Below the pieces are notes generated by a model that made no database searches, was not told the DNA's origin, and worked only from the letters and a program-made list of their open reading frames with translations. DNA of 64,000 bases from an uncultured Sulfuricurvum sp. (lineage in GTDB: Bacteria; Campylobacterota; Campylobacteria; Campylobacterales; Sulfurimonadaceae). How positions within the stretch are numbered: position 1 is the first letter of the stretch; each line of letters opens with the position of its first letter. Below are positions 45,195-54,408 of the stretch, in pieces. The stretch is from the NCBI GenBank assembly GCA_903844635.1, contig CAIMUF010000032.1:109871-173870 (forward strand). Direction: 5' to 3'. A program made the translations under genes and the position numbers.

Positions 45195-46220
45195 TTAGTC
45201 AATCATCTCTTCAGATGCACCTAATTCCAATACACCTTGCTCAGCAAGTGCTTGAACCGCATCTACAATTTTACGTTGAGCTGTCTCGACTTCTTTCATT
45301 TTAACCGCACCCAAGAATTGCAATTCTTCCACAAACGTATCTTTTGCTCGTTGGGACATACAAGAATAAAACTTTTCTTTAAGATCTTCAGGAGAGCTTT
45401 TGAGTGCCAGCATAAGATCATTTTTATCAACCGCTTTAAGAATTTCGCGAACCGCATTCACATCAAGACCTGAAATATCTTCAAACGTAAACATCATTTC
45501 TTTAATAGAAGCAGCAAGTTCTTGATCCAGTTGCTCAATCTGAGACAATGTCTCTTTAGAGACTTTTGCGCCTAAGCGGTTAAAGACATCGGCAACCGCT
45601 CTTGGACCACCCACTTCAACTTTGTAGCTAGCCAATGATTCAAGTTTGGACTCAAGAACTGCACTCACCCGCTTAATAATTGCAGGAGAGATATCTCCCA
45701 GTTTTGCCATACGAATAACGACTTCGCCTCGCAGTTCAGGACTAAAAATATACAATGTTTCCGCAGCTGCAGATGGATCCATGTGGGCTAAAATAAGCGC
45801 TATCGTTTGAGGGTGTTCAGTTGTGATAAAGTCAGCTAATTGCTGTGGTTTGATTTTGGCTAAGTAAGCAAAATTTTGAGAACCTTGCATCGTTTTGCTC
45901 AAACGTTCTAAAACTTTTTTAGCTTCATCAGGCCCAAGGGCTTTGTATAAAATCTCTTTCGCATATTCCAAACCACCCGTATTTAAATACTGATTAGATT
46001 GAATAATCGCATAAAATTCTTCTAAAACAGCGGCACCAATACTTTTTTCAATGGAGTTATTGTTTGCAATATGTTTTGAAATTTCGGTAATAGATTCAAT
46101 ATTCATACGACCAAAAATTTGTGAAGTTGCATCTTCTCCCAACTGAATCAACAATAGTGCTATTTTTTCTGCCATTCCCATTTCATCGAAATGGGCCTGC
46201 TGCGGTTGGCTCAACGTCAT
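45195..46220 (-). CDS. fliG: Flagellar motor switch protein FliG
   Basis: Rotor protein that contacts the stator and sets rotation direction, 341 aa. GMAEKIALLLIQLGEDATSQIF at the N-terminus, the middle-domain EHPQTIALILAHMDPSAAAETL motif and the C-terminal torque helix region (MMFTFEDISGLDVNAVREILKAVDKNDLMLALK) are present, with the expected charged residues. It lies 17 nt after fliF. CheY, encoded about 15 kb away, signals to the switch it belongs to. Confidence 0.97.
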   Translation of the reverse strand: MTLSQPQQAHFDEMGMAEKIALLLIQLGEDATSQIFGRMNIESITEISKHIANNNSIEKSIGAAVLEEFYAIIQSNQYLNTGGLEYAKEILYKALGPDEAKKVLERLSKTMQGSQNFAYLAKIKPQQLADFITTEHPQTIALILAHMDPSAAAETLYIFSPELRGEVVIRMAKLGDISPAIIKRVSAVLESKLESLASYKVEVGGPRAVADVFNRLGAKVSKETLSQIEQLDQELAASIKEMMFTFEDISGLDVNAVREILKAVDKNDLMLALKSSPEDLKEKFYSCMSQRAKDTFVEELQFLGAVKMKEVETAQRKIVDAVQALAEQGVLELGASEEMID

Positions 46221-46237
46221 ATTAGATTCCTCTTTCC

Positions 46238-47959
46238 CTACGTATTACGCAATGGTGCTGCTTCTTCATTGATAAGTGCTTGAATCAATGACGCAATTTC
46301 ATCAGGACGTTCTTCAGCTACCTCACGAATTTTTTCAAGTAATACATCATATTTTAGCTCATCTTCGTTAAAGCCCTCACCAAGCCCTAACTGATTTTCA
46401 ACTTTTTTGCGCATTTGCTGTACTTTTTCAACAAGGTCTTCATCCTCATCGTCACTAATTTCCAATATTGGCTTTTCAAACTCTTCTTCTTCTCGAGTAA
46501 ATTCCAACATTCGATCGGCAAAAGGAAGAATTACTTTCTTGTAGGCAATAAAAAGTATTATAGCAACTAAAATGTATTTTAGTACAGGCATAAATGGCTC
46601 GATGTAGGTCGTCAAAAATGCTGATGTTTTAGATGCAGCATCTTTAGACCCTAGACTCCCCTTAGTAGCTTGAAACTCAAAATTTCGTACCGTCACTAAA
46701 TCTCCGCGTGCATCATCAATCCCAATGGATTGCTTCGTCAAAGACGTTATGGCATCAAGCTGCGTTTGATCAAGTGCAACGTATGCCATTTCATCCCCAG
46801 TAGCTGCACTCTCTGCTTTTTTTGCTTCATACTTTCCATCTACTACAACGGCCGCCGTAATACGCTTAATTCGTGCAAATTCCATTTTAGTGGTTGAAAC
46901 CGTTTTTGAAATTTCAAAGTTTGTTGTCCCCGTTGTTTTTTCATACTTTTCACCGCTGCCAGCTAATCCTGACGATCCATTAACATCAGATGGGCCAATA
47001 TTGCTCACAGCACCCGGGACTCCTCCCACAGCCGCTGGTGACGCACCGTCACGTTTTTCTTCGGAAGTTTGTTCGCTTCGCACTACGTTTTCTGGGTCAT
47101 ATTTTTCAGACGTTGAACTTTGTTCCGAGAAATCATATTCAATCGTTACTTTAGCAACAACTCGGTCTTTACCGCCTATGAATGGAGCAAGAACATTAAT
47201 GATTTTTTCCTCTTGCTTCTTTTCTTCTTTGGTTTTATACTGTTGCTGCATTTGAGACAGTTCACCCATCATCGCATCGGAATCACTATCCCCTAAACTT
47301 TCACCGTCGGAATTGATCAACGTAACATTTTCAGTTTTAAGCTTTGGAACAGCAGCAGCAACAAGCTTTTTTATCCCTCGTATCTGCTTGGGAGTAAGCT
47401 TTCGATCTTCGTACAATTGAACCATCACCGATGCTGAAGGAGGAACTTCCTCAGAAACAAACAATGTCTCTTTCGGTAAAGCTAAAGAGACACTTGATTT
47501 TTCTACCGGCGAGAGTGAGTCAATAGAACGGGCGAGTTCCCCTTCCAATGCACGTCTAAATTTTACCTCTTGGTCAAAATTAGTTGCACCGAATTCTTGT
47601 TTGTCAAAAAGTTCAAATCCAACATGACCTTCTTTTGGAATGCCCATTGAGGCAATCGTAATACGCTCTTTGTAGACGACCTCTTTAGGAACTTCGATCA
47701 CATTATCGCGCGGAATTTTATAAGGAATTTTGTCTTTTTCAAGTTGTGCAACCACTTGTGCTGCATCCTGCGGTGTCAGAGATTCGAATAAAACCTGATA
47801 TCCTTCATCCTTGGTTGAAGGTGAATCAGACGTATATACGACCAAAAAAATCAAAAAACCGATAATTCCTGCAACTGCAGCACCAATTATCGTTTTTTGT
47901 GCTTGGGTTAATTTCCCAAAAACAATCACAAGTTGTGAGAAAAGTGCTTTAAAATCCAT
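46238..47959 (-). CDS. fliF: Flagellar MS-ring protein FliF
   Basis: Forms the membrane ring on which the flagellar motor assembles, 573 aa. It has two membrane helices (TIIGAAVAGIIGFLIFLVVYT at ~24-45 and YILVAIILFIAYKKVILPF at ~470) and YscJ/FliF ring-building domains (GYQVLFESLTPQDAAQVVAQLEKDKIPYKI, RRALEGELARSIDSLSPVEKSSVSLALP). A Gly/Ser-rich variable loop follows, and a C-terminal acidic tail binds FliG. It lies 17 nt after hisC in the conserved order. Confidence 0.97.
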   Translation of the reverse strand: MDFKALFSQLVIVFGKLTQAQKTIIGAAVAGIIGFLIFLVVYTSDSPSTKDEGYQVLFESLTPQDAAQVVAQLEKDKIPYKIPRDNVIEVPKEVVYKERITIASMGIPKEGHVGFELFDKQEFGATNFDQEVKFRRALEGELARSIDSLSPVEKSSVSLALPKETLFVSEEVPPSASVMVQLYEDRKLTPKQIRGIKKLVAAAVPKLKTENVTLINSDGESLGDSDSDAMMGELSQMQQQYKTKEEKKQEEKIINVLAPFIGGKDRVVAKVTIEYDFSEQSSTSEKYDPENVVRSEQTSEEKRDGASPAAVGGVPGAVSNIGPSDVNGSSGLAGSGEKYEKTTGTTNFEISKTVSTTKMEFARIKRITAAVVVDGKYEAKKAESAATGDEMAYVALDQTQLDAITSLTKQSIGIDDARGDLVTVRNFEFQATKGSLGSKDAASKTSAFLTTYIEPFMPVLKYILVAIILFIAYKKVILPFADRMLEFTREEEEFEKPILEISDDEDEDLVEKVQQMRKKVENQLGLGEGFNEDELKYDVLLEKIREVAEERPDEIASLIQALINEEAAPLRNT

Positions 47960-47976
47960 TCTTTTGAATGCCTACT

Positions 47977-49071
47977 TTACAATAAAGGTTCTGTTAGTTC
48001 AAAAAATCGGTCATTTTGTATTGATGTACCGACGGTTACGCGAATAGCATTCAATCCATAACTGCTTAAATCTCGTATAATCATACCCTTTTTTAACAGT
48101 TCTTGGGCTATTTTGGATGAATTTTTTGTTTCAGGAAGTGATAATGTCACAAAATTAGTATAACTGTCGATTATAGCAATCTTTTTTGATGCCGCGAATG
48201 CTTGATATCGCTCCATTTCTTTAAAATTATCGGCAATACACTCTTGCACAAATGCCTCGTCTTCAAGAGCTACAGATGCAGCTTCAAGAGAAAGAGTAGT
48301 AATATTAAATGGCGGACGAACTTTATAGAGGGCTTCAATAATATTGGAGCGAGCTATCCCGTATCCTACTCGCATCCCACCCAATCCATACGCTTTTGAA
48401 AAGGTTCCTAAGAAAAGTACATTCTCAAACTGAGCTATTAATTCTCGTGGATCTATCGCTTTTTTCGGATCTTTAAATCGTGCATACTCCATATACGCAC
48501 CATCTACGATAACAAGTGTATCCGAATCAATTTTTTTGATAAAGGTAAGCATTGATTCAGCATCTATTGCATCCCCTGTCGGATTATTGGGAGTACAAAG
48601 AAAAATAATAGAGGGTTTGTGTTCAAGATAAAGTGCATAAAATTCGTCCATATCATGCTCTCTTGAAGCGGTACGAATAATTTTAGCCCCCACTTGTTTG
48701 GCATAAATTTCATACATTGCAAAGGTTACACTGTTCATAAGCACAGCTGCGCCTTGATGGGCTTTGGCATGAATTGCAAATTCGATTACCTGATCACTTC
48801 CTGCCCCGATAATCAGTTCATTAGGTTGTATAGCATATTTGCTCGAAAGAGCATTTTTGAGCTTTATCATCGAGTCATCCGGATAAAGAGCCATATTATC
48901 AATAATTGAGCGTACGGCCTCTTTCACTTTAGGTGAACAACCAAAAGGATTTTCATTACTTGCCAATTTAACAATATCTGCTTTATCTATTCCATATTCA
49001 CGAACAACAAGCTCGATTGGTTTACCGGCCTCATAGCTTTTAATCGACTCTAATGTGCTGTTAAATTTCAT
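47977..49071 (-). CDS. hisC: Histidinol-phosphate aminotransferase
   Basis: PLP aminotransferase of histidine synthesis, 364 aa. [38 protein letters not shown] and the PLP lysine in [20 protein letters not shown] are all visible. The ORF track begins 10 codons earlier; the ATG overlapping the pheA stop (ATGA) is chosen because GGGAGAA precedes it and the family begins MKFN. It sits in the aromatic/aspartate amino-acid block, away from hisA and hisH. Confidence 0.95.
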   Translation of the reverse strand: MKFNSTLESIKSYEAGKPIELVVREYGIDKADIVKLASNENPFGCSPKVKEAVRSIIDNMALYPDDSMIKLKNALSSKYAIQPNELIIGAGSDQVIEFAIHAKAHQGAAVLMNSVTFAMYEIYAKQVGAKIIRTASREHDMDEFYALYLEHKPSIIFLCTPNNPTGDAIDAESMLTFIKKIDSDTLVIVDGAYMEYARFKDPKKAIDPRELIAQFENVLFLGTFSKAYGLGGMRVGYGIARSNIIEALYKVRPPFNITTLSLEAASVALEDEAFVQECIADNFKEMERYQAFAASKKIAIIDSYTNFVTLSLPETKNSSKIAQELLKKGMIIRDLSSYGLNAIRVTVGTSIQNDRFFELTEPLL

Positions 49072-50150
49072 AATTCTCCCTTTACATAGCTTCCAAGCCA
49101 TGTTACTTCATTGGTATGTTTTGTCATAATATTTTGAACTCTCTCTTCATCGATATGCCCAAAAAAGTCGATAAAAAACCAATAAGCGAACCCATCATTC
49201 TCTCGTGCAGGACGGCTTTCAATTTTACTAAGATTAATCTCTGCTTTATTGAAATCTTCCAAAAAGTGAAACAATGCCCCTGATTTTTGAGCCTCTTTTA
49301 ATCGAACTAAAATTGAGGTTTTATCTTCACCGCTGGGAGCATTTTTAAAATCACTCAGTATAAAGAAGCGAGTAGCATTGTTGTGAGAATCCTCAATGTT
49401 CTCAAATAATGTCGGTATCCCATATAACTTTGCCGCAATATGAGAACAAATTGCAGCCGCTTCAGGATCTTTTGACGCCAAGACGGCTGCTTTTGCCGTT
49501 GATTCTACAGGTATATGCTCAATTTTGTCCAATCCATGCTCAAGTAAGAATTCTCGGCACTGACCAAAGCCTTTGTCCTTTGAGTAAATTCTCTTAATAT
49601 CATGCAATTTTTCAGCTTTACTGACAAATGCCATATGGATCGGCATATACAATTCTGCGACGATCTTAACACTGCTTTTACCCAGTAGATCAAGTGTTTC
49701 ACCCACTACACCATCTCGAGAGTTTTCAATAGGGACAACCCCAAATTTGGCGCGTGATGCTTCAAGCGTTTTAAAGACCGCATCAATGGAACCAAGTGAG
49801 AGGTATTCACTCATTGCCCCAAAACGTGATTCAGCGGCTTGATGAGTAAAACTCCCTTCAGGCCCTAGATACGCAATTTTTTCAGGAAGTTCAAGATTGC
49901 GCGCTACGGCAAAAATCTCTAAAAAAATTGCTTCAATCGCTTGAGAGTTCAGCAAACCGCCCGATTGCTTACTATGAGCACTTAAGCGGTCAATAATCGC
50001 TTTTTCTCGCTCTGGACGATAAACCGCACCTTTTGTTTCGTGCTTAATTTCCCCAACACGTTGTACTACTTGCATACGTCGATTTAGAAGTACGATAACT
50101 TCATCATCCAATGCATCAATCGCTTTTCGGCACTCTTCTAATGTGTTCAT
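49068..50150 (-). CDS. pheA: Bifunctional chorismate mutase / prephenate dehydratase
   Basis: Directs chorismate to phenylpyruvate, 360 aa. The N-terminal AroQ mutase domain ([30 protein letters not shown], to ~85) is followed by prephenate dehydratase ([46 protein letters not shown]) and a C-terminal ACT domain with the [10 protein letters not shown] motif that binds phenylalanine for feedback. It starts within 4 nt of the HAD gene's end and overlaps hisC. Confidence 0.96.
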   Translation of the reverse strand: MNTLEECRKAIDALDDEVIVLLNRRMQVVQRVGEIKHETKGAVYRPEREKAIIDRLSAHSKQSGGLLNSQAIEAIFLEIFAVARNLELPEKIAYLGPEGSFTHQAAESRFGAMSEYLSLGSIDAVFKTLEASRAKFGVVPIENSRDGVVGETLDLLGKSSVKIVAELYMPIHMAFVSKAEKLHDIKRIYSKDKGFGQCREFLLEHGLDKIEHIPVESTAKAAVLASKDPEAAAICSHIAAKLYGIPTLFENIEDSHNNATRFFILSDFKNAPSGEDKTSILVRLKEAQKSGALFHFLEDFNKAEINLSKIESRPARENDGFAYWFFIDFFGHIDEERVQNIMTKHTNEVTWLGSYVKGEL

Positions 50151-50920
50151 TTACCCTCCAATACTGATTGCATATCCGCATAAACTCCGTCAGGTTTCAG
50201 ATTAATCTGTGGAAGAATTTCTTCACGTGTACGATATTTTCCACTTAAAACAAAAAAGCACTTCATGCCCAAAGCTTTTGCACCCATTAAATCTCCTGTT
50301 ACATCATCACTAATCATGGTCACATCAGTAAAAGAGGCACTGCTTTTTTGTTGCCTAAGAGCCTGCAATGCAGTATCAAAAAAAGGACGGCTTGGCTTCC
50401 CAACTACGCGATAAGTTGTCGATGTTGCAAACTCCAACATTTTCAACAGTGCACCAACTCCAGGATAGCGTTTATGATTTTTCACATAAAGTGATGTTTC
50501 ATGCATTCCAATCAGCTGACAACCACCCAAAAGAAATTCAATCATCTGAGCATATTCTTCATGATTAAAATTTTCTTTGATCGAGAGAAGGACTGCAGCA
50601 GGTGAAACATAGTCCAGTTCATACCCCATAGAGGTTAAAACATTTAAAAATTCAGCCGAACCATACGCTGCTATTTTTTTTTCTTTTGACAGCTGAGATT
50701 CCAAAACCATCAATGGATCTAAATAATGGCTGGATGGAATATTCAAACCTATCGAATTAAGATATGCCAAAAACTCAGAACTTACATATTTGGTACTGTT
50801 CGTAACAACCATATAAGGTATATGAGAAAGATTCAAATAATCAATAAAAGCAACTGCACCACGAATGGGTTTTTTAGTATTATCATCGATCAATGTCCCT
50901 TGCACATCAATAAAAAACAT
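50147..50920 (-). CDS. HAD-superfamily (class IIA) protein with altered nucleophile motif
   Basis: The 257-aa product has the HAD-IIA (NagD-like) layout: FFIDVQGTLIDD at the N-terminus, VVTNSTKYVSSE as motif II, the Lys in VVGKPSRPFF, and MISDDVTGDLMGAKALGM as the Mg2+ motif. The usual DxDGT is DVQGT, so the nucleophile Asp is kept but the general acid/base Asp is Gln. It lies between lysA and pheA with overlapping starts, as in Campylobacter. The substrate is unknown and activity may be reduced or changed. Confidence 0.85.
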   Translation of the reverse strand: MFFIDVQGTLIDDNTKKPIRGAVAFIDYLNLSHIPYMVVTNSTKYVSSEFLAYLNSIGLNIPSSHYLDPLMVLESQLSKEKKIAAYGSAEFLNVLTSMGYELDYVSPAAVLLSIKENFNHEEYAQMIEFLLGGCQLIGMHETSLYVKNHKRYPGVGALLKMLEFATSTTYRVVGKPSRPFFDTALQALRQQKSSASFTDVTMISDDVTGDLMGAKALGMKCFFVLSGKYRTREEILPQINLKPDGVYADMQSVLEGK

Positions 50921-52122
50921 TAAAGGTACTCGCGCTCTAATGCAATAAGATCATCGAAACTCTCACGGGCTCGAATAAGACGAGCCGTACCATCTTGATA
51001 GGCTACTTCAGCCGAGCGTCCTCGAGTATTGTAATTGCTTCCCATTCCAAAACCATACGCACCGGCACTGTGTACAACCAACACATCATTATGCTCTAAC
51101 ATAGGCAAAGGATATTCTTTCGCCAAAAAGTCACCGCTTTCACATACAGGACCGACAACATCCGCCAAGGATGCTTCACCGCTTTTATCCAATGCTTCGA
51201 TCCGATGATACGCATTGTAAAGACTGGGTCGAATAAGATCATTCATTGCCCCGTCAACAACCACAAATCGTTTTTGACCATTTTTCTTTTCATATAAAAC
51301 TTTAGTCAAAAAATAACCGGCATTCGCAGTCAAAAAACGTCCTGGTTCACAAATAATCGTGACATCAAGACCTTTAATTGCCCCTAAAATTGCCTGCGCA
51401 TAGTCATAGGGCGTGATCGTGATTTCATCATCGTAACGAACCCCTAACCCACCGCCAATATCAAAAAATTTAAGATCAATATCAATCGCACTCAATGAGC
51501 GCATCAAATCAGCCACAATGACAGCAGCTTCATAAATAGGTTCAAGCTGAGTCAGTTGGCTTCCGATGTGAAAATGAATACCGACAGCATCTAATGAATC
51601 CGAATTTTTAGATCGAATATACATCCGTTTCGCTGCATCAATCTCAACTCCAAACTTGTTATCATGCAATCCGGTGGAGATGTAGGGATGCGTTTGGGGG
51701 TCAATATTCGGATTAACACGGATACTGATACGTGCTTTTGTATTCAGCTCTTTCGCAATCATTTCTACTCGACCCAATTCCGCTTCACTTTCTACATTGA
51801 TATAAAGAATATCGCTACTAATCGCTTCACGAATCTCGTCATCACGCTTGCCCACTCCGCTGAAAATAACTTTATATGCAGGAATACCGGCCATTAACGC
51901 ACGGCGTACTTCTCCAATAGAGACACAGTCAGCCCCTGCACCCAAAGAGGCAAAATGTTTGATGACGCTCAAGTTGGAATTGGCTTTAACTGCGTAGGCA
52001 AGAATGGATTTTCTCCCACGAAATGCTTCTTTAAGAGTCTCAAACTGCTCTTTCATTGCATCAAAATCATAAACATACAACGGTGTCTCGTAGGTTTGTA
52101 CCAAAGATTGAAATGGGATCAC
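50920..52122 (-). CDS. lysA: Diaminopimelate decarboxylase
   Basis: PLP enzyme making lysine from meso-diaminopimelate, about 400 aa. The PLP lysine is in LAYAVKANSNLSVI, with GIHFHIGSQL, ICEPGRFLTANAGYF, DGAMNDLIRPSLYNAYH and VVGPVCESGDFLAK as family signatures. The ORF track uses an ATG 14 codons upstream inside the permease gene. GTG at the GTGA overlap with the permease stop is chosen because AAGGGG lies just upstream and the fold starts there. Confidence 0.95.
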   Translation of the reverse strand: MIPFQSLVQTYETPLYVYDFDAMKEQFETLKEAFRGRKSILAYAVKANSNLSVIKHFASLGAGADCVSIGEVRRALMAGIPAYKVIFSGVGKRDDEIREAISSDILYINVESEAELGRVEMIAKELNTKARISIRVNPNIDPQTHPYISTGLHDNKFGVEIDAAKRMYIRSKNSDSLDAVGIHFHIGSQLTQLEPIYEAAVIVADLMRSLSAIDIDLKFFDIGGGLGVRYDDEITITPYDYAQAILGAIKGLDVTIICEPGRFLTANAGYFLTKVLYEKKNGQKRFVVVDGAMNDLIRPSLYNAYHRIEALDKSGEASLADVVGPVCESGDFLAKEYPLPMLEHNDVLVVHSAGAYGFGMGSNYNTRGRSAEVAYQDGTARLIRARESFDDLIALEREYL

Positions 52123-53216
52123 GCTACCCCTTTTTTTACTGAATTTATTCGCGATTTTATCCAAAACGAGCTTAGATGAAGTGCACTAAGGAAAGCAAGT
52201 ATTCCAATCGGAGCTATAATACCTATTTCTGGAGAAAAAGTTTTGTTATTTGCGAGCTCTCCACTCATAAAGAGTAGTCCCCATACGATTAACGTCACCA
52301 ATATGGAAGCGAAACTGTATAAAGAAAGATTACTAAACCGTGATCCCATAGGGGCATAGGTAAAAATTAGAATAATCATCATTAATGCAAACCACGGTGT
52401 TAAAAAATTACGATACAAAGAACTTTTCACTTTTGAAAGATCAATATTTTGGGACTTTAACAATGTCATTGCATCCAATGCATCTGTAATCGTATAGTTA
52501 ACTTTTCCTTCATAAATTTGATCCAAGATTTTAGGTCTAAAATCGTGCAGCACTCGAATATTTTCCTCATCTCGTATCGTGATACCGGCTCCCTTTAAAT
52601 TCAATGTTGCAGGAGGACGAACAATGTGGGCACTTTTGATATTCCAATAATGATCTTTATAATAGGCGTCTTGCGCACTTAATACTTCTTTAAAATTACC
52701 TTTCTCAAAACTAAATACTCGTATTGTATGCGCCTCTTGGCTCAGGGGATTAAGTGTTCCAAAGAAAATATAATTCCCTTCATGGGTAAAAAATAAATTA
52801 TTGGTTGGGGTCAAAAACTGCGATGATGTACGTAAATTATCAGCATATTCATTTGCTCTGGCAAAAGAAGTCGTATGTGCCGCAATATAGGCAGATAAAA
52901 GAGTAATAACAACAAAAAGAATAGGTGATAGAACTTTTATCCGAGAATACCCAAGGGCATAAAAGGAGGTCAAAGCATTAGAACGTATCAATTCAATAAT
53001 CGTAGTAATAAAGGCAAATACTAAAGAAATAGGGACCATCATATCCAAAGCATAAAGCCATTTATAGACCCCATAAATGATCATCAAATTCGCAGAAGCA
53101 GGAAGACTTTCACCGTTATTGAGCATATCAAATCCGAGCATAAATCCCGTCAACGCAATAACAATAATCAGACAATAACGAAGATATAAAAACGATACCG
53201 TTTTAAAAAAAAGCAT
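52119..53216 (-). CDS. LptF/LptG-family LPS export permease
   Basis: YjgP/YjgQ family protein of 365 aa. It has three N-terminal membrane helices (YLRYCLIIVIALTGFMLGFDML, MMVPISLVFAFITTIIELIRSNAL, SPILFVVITLLSAYIAAH), a large periplasmic beta-jellyroll-like domain (~110-260) and three C-terminal helices (WFALMMIILIFTYAPMGSRF and following). It should extract LPS from the inner membrane with an ATPase encoded elsewhere. LptG is favoured by its place between pth and lysA, as in Campylobacter, but LptF cannot be excluded. Confidence 0.85.
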   Translation of the reverse strand: MLFFKTVSFLYLRYCLIIVIALTGFMLGFDMLNNGESLPASANLMIIYGVYKWLYALDMMVPISLVFAFITTIIELIRSNALTSFYALGYSRIKVLSPILFVVITLLSAYIAAHTTSFARANEYADNLRTSSQFLTPTNNLFFTHEGNYIFFGTLNPLSQEAHTIRVFSFEKGNFKEVLSAQDAYYKDHYWNIKSAHIVRPPATLNLKGAGITIRDEENIRVLHDFRPKILDQIYEGKVNYTITDALDAMTLLKSQNIDLSKVKSSLYRNFLTPWFALMMIILIFTYAPMGSRFSNLSLYSFASILVTLIVWGLLFMSGELANNKTFSPEIGIIAPIGILAFLSALHLSSFWIKSRINSVKKGVA

Positions 53217-53245
53217 ATAAAAACCTACTAACTAAATGGTTTTTA

Positions 53246-53800
53246 TTATAGCGTTAAACCTTTGATAGAACACTTTGATGAAACCTCATCACATTCTAAG
53301 ACAAGCAGTAATTCGACTGCATCGGCTGCCTTACTAATCCATTCTTTTAGATGAGCTTCTTCAAGATCAGAAAAAGGGTGTAAAACATAATCAGCCACTT
53401 GAGACTTATGCTCAGGCTTGCCAATTCCCATGCGTACACGAATATAATCAGAACCAATCGCACTATCGGCTGATTTGAGACCATTATGTCCTCCATGTCC
53501 TCCACCTGTTTTAAAACGAAGTGTGCCAAAAGGGAGATCTAAATCATCATGAATAACTATGACATCATCGATCTTATAAAAGTTTTTAACTGCAAGAATT
53601 GATTTACCGGAAAGATTCATATAGGTTGTAGGTTTAAGAAGAAAATGTCCAGCCATTTTAAACAATTCCCCATAAAAGGAACTCTTTGAAACATCATGAA
53701 CAGTATGACGACGACATAACTCGTCAATTACTCTAAATCCAATATTGTGACGAGTGAGAGTATACGCCGCTCCAGGATTGCCTAGACCGACGATTAACAT
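53246..53800 (-). CDS. pth: Peptidyl-tRNA hydrolase
   Basis: Releases tRNA from stalled peptidyl-tRNA, 184 aa. LIVGLGNPGAAYTLTRHNIGF contains the catalytic His, and KPTTYMNLSGKS, IVIHDDLDLPFGTLRFKTGGGHGGHNGLKS and the RVRMGIGKPEH segment are diagnostic. It begins 2 nt after rplY, the usual rplY-pth order. Confidence 0.98.
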   Translation of the reverse strand: MLIVGLGNPGAAYTLTRHNIGFRVIDELCRRHTVHDVSKSSFYGELFKMAGHFLLKPTTYMNLSGKSILAVKNFYKIDDVIVIHDDLDLPFGTLRFKTGGGHGGHNGLKSADSAIGSDYIRVRMGIGKPEHKSQVADYVLHPFSDLEEAHLKEWISKAADAVELLLVLECDEVSSKCSIKGLTL

Positions 53801-53802
53801 AC

Positions 53803-54339
53803 TTATTTTGCTTTAATGATACTTAGAACTGATACGCGATCCGAATCAGTAAAGGTAACATTTGCAACACTTGCAACGTCACGAACCAATACAGAATCAC
53901 CCAAATCAAGTGGTGCTACATTAATTTCGATTGCGTTTGGCAAGTTTTCGATTGCCGCTTTAACGCGAAGACGTTTTTTAGCAACAAACAACATCCCTTT
54001 GTTTTTCATACCGATTGGAGTACCAACTGGCTTTACAGGAATATTATAATGAGTTACAAGACCTACTTGAGCTACCATCAAATCAACATGTAACAAATTT
54101 CCAGAAACTGGATGAGACTCATAACCCTGAACAACAATGTTCATCTCGTTACCAGCAATGCTAACAGGAAATGCAATACTCTCTTTATTACGAACAGTAC
54201 GGATAAAATCGTTCATTTTGAACGCAGCATTGATATTTTCAAGCCCTTTTCCGTATATGTTTGCAATAAGATAACCATCACGGCGAAGCGCTTTTGTTGC
54301 AGGCTTGCCAATACTCTCTCTAAGAATGCCTTCTAGCAT
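53803..54339 (-). CDS. rplY: 50S ribosomal protein L25/Ctc
   Basis: The 178-aa product is the long (TL5/CTC) form of L25: an N-terminal 5S rRNA-binding domain (LEGILRESIGKPATKALRRDGYLIANIYG) and a C-terminal beta domain (VESHPVSGNLLHVDLM-like, VKPVGTPIGMKNKGMLF, LGDSVLVRDVASV). AAAGGA lies upstream of the ATG and a TATAAT box about 30 nt away. It binds 5S rRNA in the large subunit. It heads the downstream pth-permease-lysA group. Confidence 0.94.
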   Translation of the reverse strand: MLEGILRESIGKPATKALRRDGYLIANIYGKGLENINAAFKMNDFIRTVRNKESIAFPVSIAGNEMNIVVQGYESHPVSGNLLHVDLMVAQVGLVTHYNIPVKPVGTPIGMKNKGMLFVAKKRLRVKAAIENLPNAIEINVAPLDLGDSVLVRDVASVANVTFTDSDRVSVLSIIKAK

Positions 54340-54369
54340 AGTGTGTCCTTTGGAAATAAAATGAGGCGA

Positions 54370-54375
54370 ATTATA
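54370..54375 (-). promoter_or_regulatory. -10 box for rplY
   Basis: TATAAT on the minus strand 30 nt before the rplY start; the gap to the upstream pilT gene is 69 nt, so rplY probably has its own promoter. Confidence 0.55.
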
Positions 54376-54408
54376 CTTAAAAATTGTTTAAAATACTATA
54401 AACTGTAT

